From Pedobacter yulinensis (GTDB lineage: Bacteria; Bacteroidota; Bacteroidia; Sphingobacteriales; Sphingobacteriaceae): a DNA stretch of 64,000 nucleotides. Numbering within the stretch: position 1 is the stretch's first letter; the number at the start of each line of letters is the position of its first letter. The notes beneath the pieces are model-generated. The model did not search any database, was not told where the DNA came from, and saw nothing but the letters and a program-made list of their open reading frames with translations. The stretch spans positions 1,116,001 through 1,180,000 of the forward strand of contig NZ_KZ686269.1 in NCBI RefSeq assembly GCF_003029735.1, in the 5' to 3' direction. Made by a program: the position numbers and the translations under genes. Positions 32,404 through 42,056 of this stretch are shown piece after piece.

Positions 32404-35400
32404 ATGGTAAAAAAGTTACTTCCTATTCTTCTGCTGTTTGCTTTTTTCAGTGCGCATTTCGCATCAGCCCAGCAGGCTACCTTTCCTTATGTATTCAGCT
32501 TCCGCAACTCTACGGCCCCTTATACAGAGTTCGGCGGTGAATCACCTGCGTTTCTGACGGCCGGCAAGGGCCCGATAGACGGCCCCAACGGCACCACAAT
32601 TACCGATGCTGAAGGACAGGGCTTTCTCCGGTTAACCAATAACAGGGAATACCAAAAAGGCTACATCTACAACACAACGTCCTTTCCCTCGGTAAATGGC
32701 CTTAAGATCGATGTGGAGTATTACACGTATGGCGGCACGGGTGCTGACGGCATCTGTTTTTTTCTGTTCGATGCGGCAGCCACATCAAACTTTACGATCG
32801 GAGGATTCGGCGGCTCACTTGGTTATTCGCAGATCAACATCCCGCAGGGCCAGTCGGCCGGGGTCAGTAAAGGATACCTTGGCATTGGAATCGATGAATA
32901 CGGTAACTTTTCGAATGCCAGCGAAGGACGGCAAGGCGGTGACGGGTTCCGTCCCGGGTCGATTACGCTCCGCGGAAAAGGCGATGGCATGGACTTCAAC
33001 AACCCGAACAACTACAAGTTTCTGAAACGGTTCACCCCTGCCGATGAAGCAAACCCGCCTTTTAACCTGATTCCTGCAACAGGCGTCCGCAATACCAGCC
33101 TAACCGACCCGAACTACCGTCGGATAATTGTTGAACTGAAGCCCTCGGCCACTGTTGGCTTTGACATTACCGTGCGGGTCATTACCGGCGGGCCAACACC
33201 GGTTACACGGACCATTATCGACAACTATGCTTACCTTGAAGCGGCCCCGGCTAACCTGGCGTATGGCATTGCTGCTTCGACAGGCTTGTCTACCAACTTT
33301 CACGAAATCCGTAATGTGCGCATTGAGGAATACAACACTACGTATTCGACAGCGGCCGATATCACCATGTCGACCTGCCAGGGTTCCAGTGCAACGACGA
33401 ACGTTGCCCAATTGGCCACGCCATCAACGAGTGGCGGCACAATTAATCCGGCCACGATTGACTTTGACCCCTACACTCCAAATCTGCAGCAAAGCCTGAC
33501 TGTGCCCGGAAAAGGGGTGTTTACGGTGAATAACCAAACAGGCAGCATCATATTCACACCAGAAGCCGGCGCAACACCGGGAACCTTTACAGCCTCGTAT
33601 ACGATCAGGGACAACCTGGGCAAGTCTTCGAGTCCGGCTGGCATTACCGTTACCATGCAGGCGCAGGCCGCCGCACAAGCAGGTCCCGATCAAACCGTGG
33701 CAAAAACCACGGCTGCTCCGGTTGCCACCACCTTAGCCGCCAGCCAGCCCACAGCCGGCCAGAGCGGTACATGGACTGTTGTTTCTGCCCCTGCCGGTGC
33801 GCCCGCCCCCGTATTTGCCAGCACCACGCAGTACAATACCGGCGTATCAAATCTTTTGGGCGGCGAGTATGTGTTTCGCTGGACCGTGAGCGGAACAGGG
33901 ACTTGTCAGGGTACAGACGATGTTAAAGTGACGGTGAACGAGGTATCAACACCCAAAATCGGCATTACCAAGGTTCTGCAGAACCTTACCCTGAATCAGG
34001 ACGGCAGTTATTCTGCCCGTTTCCTGTTCACGCTTAACAACTACGGCAACGCTGCACTTCGCAATGTGAGCCTGCGCGATAACCTTGCAACAACATTTGC
34101 CGGAAGCACATTTACCGTAACAGCGAAAAGTGTGGTGAGCAATTCAAACCTGGTTATCAATAATGCGTACAACGGCACCAGCGAAACGGAATTGCTCGGT
34201 TCGCAAAGCACACTGGCTGTAGGCGCCAGCGGTCAGGTTAGTCTGGATATCCGCGTCACGCCATCCGTCTACCAGACCTACGAAAACACTGCAACCGCAT
34301 CCGGCATATCGACAGCAGACAACACACCGGTAAGCGCGAATTCATCAAACAGCGCCACGCCGAGCCCCAACCTCAGCCCTTCGCCGACGCCCGTTCCGCT
34401 TGCCGCCCCTGCTCCGCGCATCGGCGTTACAAAGGCACTTCAGACACTTTCCTACAATCCGGACGGCAGCTACACAGCCCGCTTCCAGTTCACCGTAAGC
34501 AATTACGGCAATGTGGCCCTGCAGAGTGTAAGCCTGCAGGACGACCTCGCTGCAACTTTCTCGGGCAGTACATTTACAGTAGCAGACAAACGCATTTCAA
34601 ACGGCGCCAGCCTGGTGATCAATACAGCCTTTAACGGAACCAGCAATACAGAACTGTTGAATCCGCAGAGTACACTTGCGGTGGGTGCAAGCGGACAGGT
34701 AACCCTGGACATCCGCATCACGCCAGCTGTATACCGCACCTACCAAAATACCGCTGTGGCTGCAGGCCGCGTAACGCCCTCAGGTACCCCTGTTACTGCA
34801 AACTCAGCCAATAGCGCGACGCCAGGTCCTGACCTTACGCCCTCACCAACACCGGTTCCACTAACCGCCCCGGCGCCGAAGATCGGCCTGACAAAAACGC
34901 TGGTTAGCTCGGTCAGAAACTCGAACGGCAGTTATACCATCCGTTACCAGTTCACGGTAGGCAATTACGGACAGGCTCCGATGAAAGAGGTTAGCGTAAC
35001 AGACGACCTGGCTGCTGTATTCAGCGGCGCTGTATATACGGTCGTGGCCAAAAACGCAACCGGCACACTGGCCATCAACGATGCTTTTAACGGCGGCAGC
35101 AACAGGGAATTGCTTGCAGGCAGCAGCACTTTAGCCGTTGGCGCAACAGGACAGATCAGTCTGGACCTGAATGTGACCGCGACGAACCGCGACGGCACCT
35201 TCCTGAACACAGCCGTCGCCCGCGGCCTGTCAACGCTCGATAACACGCCAGCGACGGCTACTTCGGCCAACAGCGTTACCCCGGGTCCTGACCTGCCGCC
35301 CTCACCTACCCCGGTAGACCTGACTGTTCCAAAACCAGAGATCGGTCTTACAAAAGCAGTTACCTCGCTGGCCAAGGCCGCAGACGGCAGTTATAACGTG

Positions 35401-36069
35401 ACCTTCCTGTTCAAAGCGAGCAATTTCGGGGTTGTTGACCTGGAAAAAGTGAGCCTGATCGACGACCTGGCCGATGTTTTTGCAGGAACGACATTCCGCG
35501 TCACCTCACTATCAACGGTCGGCAACGCGACCCTTAAGGTAAATAATGCGTTCAATGGAACTTCGGTTAAACAAATGCTCGATGCTTCCAGTACGCTGGC
35601 CGTTGGCGCTACCAACCAGATTGAGCTAAAACTTAATATCTTACCGGCCGAGAAAGAGGGAACATTCCAAAACACAGCAATTATTGAGGGTGCATCCGTT
35701 CTGAACGGAAACATCGCCTTCAAGCTGTCGTCAAACACGCTCACGCCAAGTCAGACGAACACGCCTTCCACGACCCCCGTCGAACTGAAAAAGCAACCTT
35801 TATTTATTCCAGGCGGTTTTTCGCCAAACGGCGACGGCATCAACGATAAGTTTATCGTAAACAATACCGGTAACCGCAAGGTGAGCCTCGAGGTCTTTAA
35901 CCGCTGGGCCAACAGCGTCTACAAGAACACCACTTACGACAACAGCTGGGATGGTAAATGCAATGTCGGTCTGCACATTGGCTCCGACGTGCCGGCAGGA
36001 ACCTACTATTATGTAGTGATCCTGGACGATACTGAAAAATATGTAGGCTATATCACGATTAACAGATAA
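32404..36069 (+). CDS. T9SS type B-sorted surface adhesin with L-type lectin-like domain and four DUF11-like repeats
   Basis: A 1221-residue secreted protein. After a signal peptide (about 1-23, ending ASA-Q) comes an L-type lectin-like beta domain (about 25-310), with 'YYTYGGTGADGICFFLFD' and 'GYLGIGIDEYG'. An immunoglobulin-like region follows (about 320-515). Four tandem DUF11-like repeats of about 152 residues begin near residues 517, 670, 821 and 973, each starting P-x-I-G-[IVL]-T-K and joined by Pro/Ser/Thr-rich linkers ending P-[ST]-[PT]-T-P-V. The last 90 residues ('GGFSPNGDGIND ... NSWDGK ... PAGTYYYVV') are a gliding-motility-type (type B) T9SS sorting domain. The adjacent PorP/SprF gene fits the known pairing of SprB-like substrates with SprF-like partners. 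Confidence 0.92.
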   Translation: MVKKLLPILLLFAFFSAHFASAQQATFPYVFSFRNSTAPYTEFGGESPAFLTAGKGPIDGPNGTTITDAEGQGFLRLTNNREYQKGYIYNTTSFPSVNGLKIDVEYYTYGGTGADGICFFLFDAAATSNFTIGGFGGSLGYSQINIPQGQSAGVSKGYLGIGIDEYGNFSNASEGRQGGDGFRPGSITLRGKGDGMDFNNPNNYKFLKRFTPADEANPPFNLIPATGVRNTSLTDPNYRRIIVELKPSATVGFDITVRVITGGPTPVTRTIIDNYAYLEAAPANLAYGIAASTGLSTNFHEIRNVRIEEYNTTYSTAADITMSTCQGSSATTNVAQLATPSTSGGTINPATIDFDPYTPNLQQSLTVPGKGVFTVNNQTGSIIFTPEAGATPGTFTASYTIRDNLGKSSSPAGITVTMQAQAAAQAGPDQTVAKTTAAPVATTLAASQPTAGQSGTWTVVSAPAGAPAPVFASTTQYNTGVSNLLGGEYVFRWTVSGTGTCQGTDDVKVTVNEVSTPKIGITKVLQNLTLNQDGSYSARFLFTLNNYGNAALRNVSLRDNLATTFAGSTFTVTAKSVVSNSNLVINNAYNGTSETELLGSQSTLAVGASGQVSLDIRVTPSVYQTYENTATASGISTADNTPVSANSSNSATPSPNLSPSPTPVPLAAPAPRIGVTKALQTLSYNPDGSYTARFQFTVSNYGNVALQSVSLQDDLAATFSGSTFTVADKRISNGASLVINTAFNGTSNTELLNPQSTLAVGASGQVTLDIRITPAVYRTYQNTAVAAGRVTPSGTPVTANSANSATPGPDLTPSPTPVPLTAPAPKIGLTKTLVSSVRNSNGSYTIRYQFTVGNYGQAPMKEVSVTDDLAAVFSGAVYTVVAKNATGTLAINDAFNGGSNRELLAGSSTLAVGATGQISLDLNVTATNRDGTFLNTAVARGLSTLDNTPATATSANSVTPGPDLPPSPTPVDLTVPKPEIGLTKAVTSLAKAADGSYNVTFLFKASNFGVVDLEKVSLIDDLADVFAGTTFRVTSLSTVGNATLKVNNAFNGTSVKQMLDASSTLAVGATNQIELKLNILPAEKEGTFQNTAIIEGASVLNGNIAFKLSSNTLTPSQTNTPSTTPVELKKQPLFIPGGFSPNGDGINDKFIVNNTGNRKVSLEVFNRWANSVYKNTTYDNSWDGKCNVGLHIGSDVPAGTYYYVVILDDTEKYVGYITINR

Positions 36070-36071
36070 TT

Positions 36072-36989
36072 ATGCGCAACTTCTTTAAAATCTTCCTTTT
36101 TATACTTGGATTGATCAGCACGGCACAAGCACAGCAGGATGCCATGTACTCACAATATGTTTTCAACATGATGGCCATTAACCCGGCCTACACCGGCAAC
36201 CGCAACGCCATTTCTGCCTCGGCCTTTTACCGGAGCCAGTGGTCGGGCATTGACGGGGCGCCCCGAACCGGTAATGTCACCGTGCAATCGCCTTTAAATG
36301 GAGAGCGCATGGGCCTTGGTATCCAGGTTTTTGACGACCGCCTCGGCATAACCAGCACCACAGGTGCAATTGGCAGCTACGCCTACCACCTGACACTGAA
36401 CAATGAGGCCAAACTTTCGTTCGGCCTGCAGGCCAGCGCCATGCAGTACAAAGCAAACTATGGCTCGGTAGATCTCGGAAGCGGCGCTGCGATCGATCCG
36501 GCGTTTAGCCAGAATGTAAGCAAAACCATAGCAAATGCGGGTGCGGGCGCCTTTTACCACACCGAAAAATTCTATGCCGGACTATCTGCGCTAGATCTGC
36601 TGCCCAATAAGCTGAACGAGAACACAGAACTCAGTGCCCGCCAGGTGCCGCACTTCTTTTTCACCACAGGGTATGTGTTCCCGGTAGGCGAAGATTTCAA
36701 GTTCAAGCCTTCAGTTCTCGTCAAGGCTGTCAAGGGCGCCCCGGTAGAGGGCGATATCCAGGCCACATTCTGGATTAAAGATTTCATCTCTGTCGGTGGC
36801 CTTTACCGCACCAATGCCGATGTATCCGGTTTACTGGGCATTCAGGTTAGTCCGCAGTTTTACCTTGGTTACGCTTACGATGCGAGCACCACTGCCCTCA
36901 AGCGGTTCAATTCAGGAAGCCACGAGATCATGATCCGTTATGAATTCAGCTTCGACAGGAATAAAATATTATCACCCAGATTCTTCTGA
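36072..36989 (+). CDS. PorP/SprF-family type IX secretion membrane protein
   Basis: An outer-membrane beta-barrel protein of 305 residues with a signal peptide ending AQA-QQ. The family hallmark 'DAMYSQYVFNMMAINPAYTGNR' near residue 23 is complete, and the C-terminus ends in an aromatic residue as barrels do. In Flavobacterium, SprF is needed to secrete SprB; PorP-family proteins of this kind act as attachment or export partners for type B-sorted substrates. It begins two bases after the adhesin stop and is followed 10 bases later by the PorE-like gene, so the three form one operon. Confidence 0.92.
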   Translation: MRNFFKIFLFILGLISTAQAQQDAMYSQYVFNMMAINPAYTGNRNAISASAFYRSQWSGIDGAPRTGNVTVQSPLNGERMGLGIQVFDDRLGITSTTGAIGSYAYHLTLNNEAKLSFGLQASAMQYKANYGSVDLGSGAAIDPAFSQNVSKTIANAGAGAFYHTEKFYAGLSALDLLPNKLNENTELSARQVPHFFFTTGYVFPVGEDFKFKPSVLVKAVKGAPVEGDIQATFWIKDFISVGGLYRTNADVSGLLGIQVSPQFYLGYAYDASTTALKRFNSGSHEIMIRYEFSFDRNKILSPRFF

Positions 36990-36999
36990 TAAAGATCAC

Positions 37000-38997
37000 A
37001 TGACAAAGAAACTTCTCTCCATTTGTTTTTTCCTGACGATCGGACTCGGGGCGATGGCACAAAATTTCAGTGCGCCACAACCCAGGGAGAATGACATGGT
37101 CCTGAAAAAAGCTACGGATGCGTATGAAACACTGCAATATACCGCGGCCATCGATGCCCTGCTGCAGTTCAAAAAGAAATATCCTTACTACGTGCCGGCA
37201 ACCGAAATGCTGGCAGAAAGTTACCGGCAGACGAAAAATTATGAACGTGCCCTGCACTGGTACGGGCAGCTGGTTACCGAAGATAAGGTGAAGCCTGAAT
37301 GGGCTCTTCACTATGCCGAAGCCCTGGCCAACAACGAACAGTACGAGCTGTCAGAACAGTGGTACCGCAAATACCTGAATCTTGTTCCGTCAGACAAACG
37401 TGCGCAGGCTTTTGCCCGCACCGACGTGCGCCGGTTTACCAAAAATGCAGCCGACTGGCGGGTTTTTTACACCAATATCAACAGTCCTGCAACCGAGTAT
37501 TCGCCAATTTATTACAAAAATGGCCTCATGTTCAGCAGCAACCGCACCGTGAACAGCGCGTATGTGTTTCAATGGGACCGCTCGGCCTTTACCGACCTGT
37601 ACTTTATTGACAAGCTCGACCATGTACGGTTAGATACCGTCGAGATCAAGGAAAAAACATTGATGCCGGCCAGGAAACTGAACAGCCACATCAACAGCAG
37701 TTACCACGAAGGCTCGGCCATTATCCTGCCCGAAGGCTCGCTGATGTTTACCCGGAACAATTACAATGCGGGCCGTACGCGTACCAGCAGCACCGGCGTG
37801 AATAAACTCAAACTTTTTGTAGCCAAGGGCAAGGAATGGGATATCATTGAAGAATTTCCATATAACAACGATGAATACTCTGTAGGCCACCCCGCACTGA
37901 GTCCAAAAGGTGACGTCCTGATTTTCGTAAGCGACAAAAAAGGCGGATACGGCGGTACGGACCTGTATTATTCGGTCAGGACCGGACCGGAGGGTTTGTG
38001 GGGCAAGCCGGTAAATATGGGACCTAAGATCAATACTGAAGGCGATGAAATGTTTCCTTACTGGGATAAGGACAATAAATTGTACTTCTCCTCTACCGGG
38101 CATCCCGGTATTGGCGGACTTGACATCTTCGAAACCACACTGCGCGATATCAAACCAATGTACCCTCCGGTAAACCTGGGTAGCCCGATCAACTCGCCGG
38201 CAGATGATTTCGGCATGATTACCAACGACGAACGCGATAAGGGATTTTTCTCGTCCAACCGCACGGGGAATGATGACATTTATGCATTTGAGCATAAAGT
38301 GTTCAAGCTCACCCTGTCAGGCCTTGTCATCGATGCCCTGAGCCGTCAGCGGCTGTCAAACAGCCTGGTCGCGATTTCTGCAGACGGTGTTACACGAACC
38401 GTTACCACCGATGTCGATGGCCGGTTTAACCTGGAACTCGAAAAGGAAACCGATTACGATTTGCTTGCTTCCAAACCCGGATACCTGAACAACGGCAAAT
38501 TCCTGACCACAACCGGCCTGCGGACCGATCAGAACATGAATGTTGTTATCGAACTGCACCGGCCAAAAACTGATCAGCAATGGGTTTTAGAACATTGCGA
38601 TTCACTGAAACGCATCTTCCAGGCAGATCCGGTATATTATGACCTCGACAAGTACAACATTCGTCCCGATGCCCAGCCAAACCTGAATAAACTCGTTGCT
38701 TTGATGAAAGCGCATCCTGAAATGACTGTGATCACATCCAGTCATACCGATACGAGGGCCTCTGTAGCCTACAACAAGAAACTCTCACTGAACCGGGGTA
38801 ATTCAGTGAAAAGTTACCTGGTCTCGCAGGGTATAAATGCCGGCAGGATCCGCGTCGAGTATTATGGGAAAAGCCACCTGGTTAACAATTGCAACGACCG
38901 GCCATGTACCGAGGCCATGCAGCAGCTTAACCGCCGCACAGAATTTGAAATCCTGGTTAACGGGGTTAACCTGACCAGGCTCGATTGCTCAAAATAA
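37000..38997 (+). CDS. PorE-like OmpA-family protein (TPR, PD40, CRD, OmpA)
   Basis: A 665-residue cell-envelope protein. The order of domains is signal peptide (1-20), TPR-like helices (about 30-140), a PD40 beta-propeller (about 165-435, with 'SDKKGGYGGTDLYYS' and 'STGHPGIGGLDIFE'), a carboxypeptidase-regulatory-like domain (about 440-525), and a C-terminal OmpA domain that binds peptidoglycan ('YYDLDKYNIRPDA ... VITSSHTDTRASVAYN'). This is the layout of PorE of Porphyromonas, a T9SS-associated lipoprotein. No lipobox cysteine is seen here, so it may be periplasmic. An earlier ATG at 36940 overlaps the previous gene and is less likely. A perfect terminator follows. Confidence 0.88.
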   Translation: MTKKLLSICFFLTIGLGAMAQNFSAPQPRENDMVLKKATDAYETLQYTAAIDALLQFKKKYPYYVPATEMLAESYRQTKNYERALHWYGQLVTEDKVKPEWALHYAEALANNEQYELSEQWYRKYLNLVPSDKRAQAFARTDVRRFTKNAADWRVFYTNINSPATEYSPIYYKNGLMFSSNRTVNSAYVFQWDRSAFTDLYFIDKLDHVRLDTVEIKEKTLMPARKLNSHINSSYHEGSAIILPEGSLMFTRNNYNAGRTRTSSTGVNKLKLFVAKGKEWDIIEEFPYNNDEYSVGHPALSPKGDVLIFVSDKKGGYGGTDLYYSVRTGPEGLWGKPVNMGPKINTEGDEMFPYWDKDNKLYFSSTGHPGIGGLDIFETTLRDIKPMYPPVNLGSPINSPADDFGMITNDERDKGFFSSNRTGNDDIYAFEHKVFKLTLSGLVIDALSRQRLSNSLVAISADGVTRTVTTDVDGRFNLELEKETDYDLLASKPGYLNNGKFLTTTGLRTDQNMNVVIELHRPKTDQQWVLEHCDSLKRIFQADPVYYDLDKYNIRPDAQPNLNKLVALMKAHPEMTVITSSHTDTRASVAYNKKLSLNRGNSVKSYLVSQGINAGRIRVEYYGKSHLVNNCNDRPCTEAMQQLNRRTEFEILVNGVNLTRLDCSK

Positions 38998-39021
38998 CCA
39001 GTGCACAATATGTAATAAGGA

Positions 39022-39049
39022 AACCGGATCGTTAGATCCGGTTTTTTTT
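39022..39049. terminator. Bidirectional terminator after the T9SS operon
   Basis: Perfect 9-bp stem AACCGGATC / GATCCGGTT with a GTTA loop and a run of eight T. It lies between convergent genes; the reverse strand also ends in T's, so it likely serves the rhamnosidase operon too. Confidence 0.9.
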
Positions 39050-39050
39050 G

Positions 39051-42000
39051 TTACCACTTCACTGTAACCGGCCCCAGAAGCCCAGACGACAATAGTCGGG
39101 CATCTTTTTTAAGTTGAATATTGGTAGTTGTAAGCCGCTCTGACTTTGGCAAGGTCGCGTCTTTGAGCAGGCGATTCGGCCACAGGTTGATCACCGTGAC
39201 TTCAAGTTCGTTATTGCCGGACCTCATGCTGTTCCCCGCAGCTGCATGCCAGGGCGCAGTCCAGACAATGCCCAGGTCCTGCCCGTTCAGTTTTACTGAT
39301 GCAATGTTTTTAACTGTACCGAGGTCAATGAACGCCTGCCCGGCCGGTTCATGGGGCAGGCTAAAGGTGGTATGGTAAACAGCTTTACCTGAATAATAAC
39401 GAATGCGTTCGTCTTCATGTGCTGTCCAGTCTGTCAGCGAACCGAACAGAACAGGCTGCGCCGGTCCGCCCCAGGCAGCATCGAACGCTACAGACCATGG
39501 CCGATCCAGGATAAGGCGGTTTTGAAACGCCGGGCAAACGGGAATTGGTCTGACGGCTTTTGCGCCGTGCGGAAACACCAGAAACCAGGACTGAAAGGCA
39601 TGGAACTGCAGCTGCACATCTGCGCGGCCAGCCCGGCGGTCGAAAGCGACCGGCTGGCTTTTGCCGGTAACCGGGTCCCAGAGCTCGGCAGGCCCTGCTG
39701 CATCGCGGAAGCTGCAAACTGCCGTTGCCGGCCGCCCATGCCGGTTCGATACAAAATAAACGTCGGCCTCAGGCAGCTTACGGTGAATAAAGTCCAGCTC
39801 TGCCTTATCCCTCTCCCGGTATTCAAAATCTGGCAGAACGCCGTCACCGGACAGGACCTCGCGCGCAGATTTCCCCCAGATTATCCGACCCTTGCCAAAC
39901 CTCCCGGTGGTTCGTTGATGGCCATCTAAGCTGCCCCAGAGCTTGTTGACCAGCGCTTTCAGGTCGCCGTCACATTGCGGATAATTTTTCAGTCCAGAGA
40001 CCTCCCCGGGGGGCGGTCCCAGCACGGTGGCACCCTTTTGTACCAGCGAAACGATCTTTTCGAGCGCCTCCAGCGACATTCGTTTTAGGTCTGGTAAAAC
40101 AAGCAGACGGTAAGTCATGCCATCGGGCAGGATCAGTTTACCAGCACGGCTCTCCAGCCGTTGCACCAACACCTCTTCGTTACAGTGGTCATAATCATAA
40201 CCCGCACCCAAGGTAGGCGGTACATGCTTCTGGGGCGCGACATTCGGGGCAAAATCGCCGGTATAAAAAAGTACATCAGCTACGAAATGGCCCTGCCGCA
40301 GTAAATGTTGCGACCGGGCAATATAGTCGAGAAAAGGCTTCGAAAACTCCCACCAGGTTACATTCGGGTTAAAGTGGGTACCTGCCCCGTATTCATAGCC
40401 CGGCTTGCCATCTGATGGCCTGGATGCCGTTAAGGTATGGATCGCAACCCGGTTAACACCTTCACAGAACGCGCGGTCCAAAGACTGTTTCAGGGATCCG
40501 GGATAATCCAGCCAGTGCCGCATGCTTGTAAATGCTTCTGCCGAGACCATTTTTTTTCCATAGGTATGGGCAGCCGATGCCACCATTTTAGTGACCTTGT
40601 TGTACCCGCTGTCCAGCCTCGATACACCATAGGGCTGGTCTGCCGCGAGCGTTGCCTCATCTTCGTGGGTAATGCCGAGCCAGAACTCGCCCATGGGGAA
40701 ATCACTGCGACCCAGGTTTTTCATACCGTCCAAACACACGGTGGCCGAACGGCTGGGTCCCGCAGACTCATTCTGCACCAGCATGCCGTGTTCATGGCAA
40801 AGTTCCGCAAAACGCCCGTAATGCTCATCGGCCATCAGATCAGCCATCGTTTTGCGGTAGTCATGCAGAAAACGGTCTGAAATGCCGGCGCTGCCGACCA
40901 GGTAACCGGAAAGTACCGGCAGGTAGGGAACGGGATCGTAACCGCGGTATTTTTTAAATTGTGTAATAATCCGGTCCGTCCAGTTCGGAAACCCGTCTTC
41001 AAAGCTGTCGTCGCAAAAGTACAGCGGCTTGTTGCCAACCCTGGCCGCTTCTTCAATAAAAATCCTGCCCAGCTTTTCAAACTGGATTTCGACACCCCGG
41101 CGGTCAAACCAACCGATGGAAAGCCCGTCTGCTTCAGGCTGGGCGATCATGAGGCGGGAGCCTGTCATCCGGTGTCCGGTGCGGATAATTTTCCATTTTC
41201 CCTGAGGAACTGCCCATTGCAGGTTGCCTTCAGGATCGATACAGTTGCTCAGATCGATCACGGCCTCGGGCGCTATGGGGCGGTCGCCAGCTGCGGGGCT
41301 CCATTCAAAAAGCGCAGGACCATACACGTCTGAAGCACGGGCGAAATTGCTGGCGTCGCGCCGGTTTGCTTTGGCAGGCAGCACCGCCGCACGGCGGTCA
41401 TTTAACCTGGCTCCCTCCTGGACCGGTATGGCCACGACGGCGGTATCGCGGTAGTCGAGCTGCTCGAGCGGCAGGTCAATATAGTCCTTGTAGCCCGGCG
41501 GGTTAAACACATGTTTATAGCCCGAGCGGTTTCCAGGAAGCGGCAAAGCGCCCGAAAAATTCTGCGGTCCGTCGAGCTCCATTTCGGCCTGCAGGTACCA
41601 GCGTCCGGCATCCTGAGGTTCGATCCAGGGACCGCCCATGCACCAGCCCGAACTCATGTTAATGCCTACACCGATGTTCAACCTTTTCGCTTCTGACATG
41701 GCATGTCGGTACAGCGCCCGCCACTCGTCTGACAGAAACTTCGCGCCCTGTGGATAAGGAACACCGCCAAGCCCGCCTGCCGTGTTAACCAGCAATACCT
41801 CGCCGATGCCTTTGTTGTGAAACTCCTCCAGGTCGCGTGTAATGCCGTTGCGGTCTACCCTGCCGTTAAACCACCACCAGTATCCTGACGATTTGCTGGC
41901 ATCTGGTGGCTCCAGGAAATGCTTCCGCAGCACGCCCACCGCCCTGTTCTCGGGCTGCACGGCTGGTACGGTGGCGTACAACAGCGTATCGTGCAGGGCG

Positions 42001-42056
42001 CAGCCGGCTGTTGCCAGCGTGCCCAGTCGTATAAATGTTCTTCTGTTCAGCGCCAT
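39051..42056 (-). CDS. GH106-type alpha-L-rhamnosidase
   Basis: A 1001-residue exported glycoside hydrolase. The N-terminus has a twin-arginine motif (N-R-R-T-F-I-R-L-G) followed by a weakly hydrophobic segment, so Tat export is likely. The family-typical first block is 'SSGYWWWFNGRVDRNGITRDLEEFHNKGIGEVLLVN' in character (residues about 55-95). The active region includes 'YFCDDSFEDGFPNWTD' and 'SAEAFTSMRHW', and a C-terminal galactose-binding-like beta domain with 'LGTVKNIASVKLNGQDLGIVW' completes it. It removes terminal L-rhamnose from plant or bacterial polysaccharides. Its ATG overlaps the GH78 stop in a TAATG junction. Confidence 0.87.
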   Translation of the reverse strand: MALNRRTFIRLGTLATAGCALHDTLLYATVPAVQPENRAVGVLRKHFLEPPDASKSSGYWWWFNGRVDRNGITRDLEEFHNKGIGEVLLVNTAGGLGGVPYPQGAKFLSDEWRALYRHAMSEAKRLNIGVGINMSSGWCMGGPWIEPQDAGRWYLQAEMELDGPQNFSGALPLPGNRSGYKHVFNPPGYKDYIDLPLEQLDYRDTAVVAIPVQEGARLNDRRAAVLPAKANRRDASNFARASDVYGPALFEWSPAAGDRPIAPEAVIDLSNCIDPEGNLQWAVPQGKWKIIRTGHRMTGSRLMIAQPEADGLSIGWFDRRGVEIQFEKLGRIFIEEAARVGNKPLYFCDDSFEDGFPNWTDRIITQFKKYRGYDPVPYLPVLSGYLVGSAGISDRFLHDYRKTMADLMADEHYGRFAELCHEHGMLVQNESAGPSRSATVCLDGMKNLGRSDFPMGEFWLGITHEDEATLAADQPYGVSRLDSGYNKVTKMVASAAHTYGKKMVSAEAFTSMRHWLDYPGSLKQSLDRAFCEGVNRVAIHTLTASRPSDGKPGYEYGAGTHFNPNVTWWEFSKPFLDYIARSQHLLRQGHFVADVLFYTGDFAPNVAPQKHVPPTLGAGYDYDHCNEEVLVQRLESRAGKLILPDGMTYRLLVLPDLKRMSLEALEKIVSLVQKGATVLGPPPGEVSGLKNYPQCDGDLKALVNKLWGSLDGHQRTTGRFGKGRIIWGKSAREVLSGDGVLPDFEYRERDKAELDFIHRKLPEADVYFVSNRHGRPATAVCSFRDAAGPAELWDPVTGKSQPVAFDRRAGRADVQLQFHAFQSWFLVFPHGAKAVRPIPVCPAFQNRLILDRPWSVAFDAAWGGPAQPVLFGSLTDWTAHEDERIRYYSGKAVYHTTFSLPHEPAGQAFIDLGTVKNIASVKLNGQDLGIVWTAPWHAAAGNSMRSGNNELEVTVINLWPNRLLKDATLPKSERLTTTNIQLKKDARLLSSGLLGPVTVKW

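Noticed and set aside
33950..35770. Regular ~456-base repeats that could suggest a CRISPR or satellite array
   Set aside because: They are in-frame, diverged DUF11-like protein repeats inside the adhesin gene.
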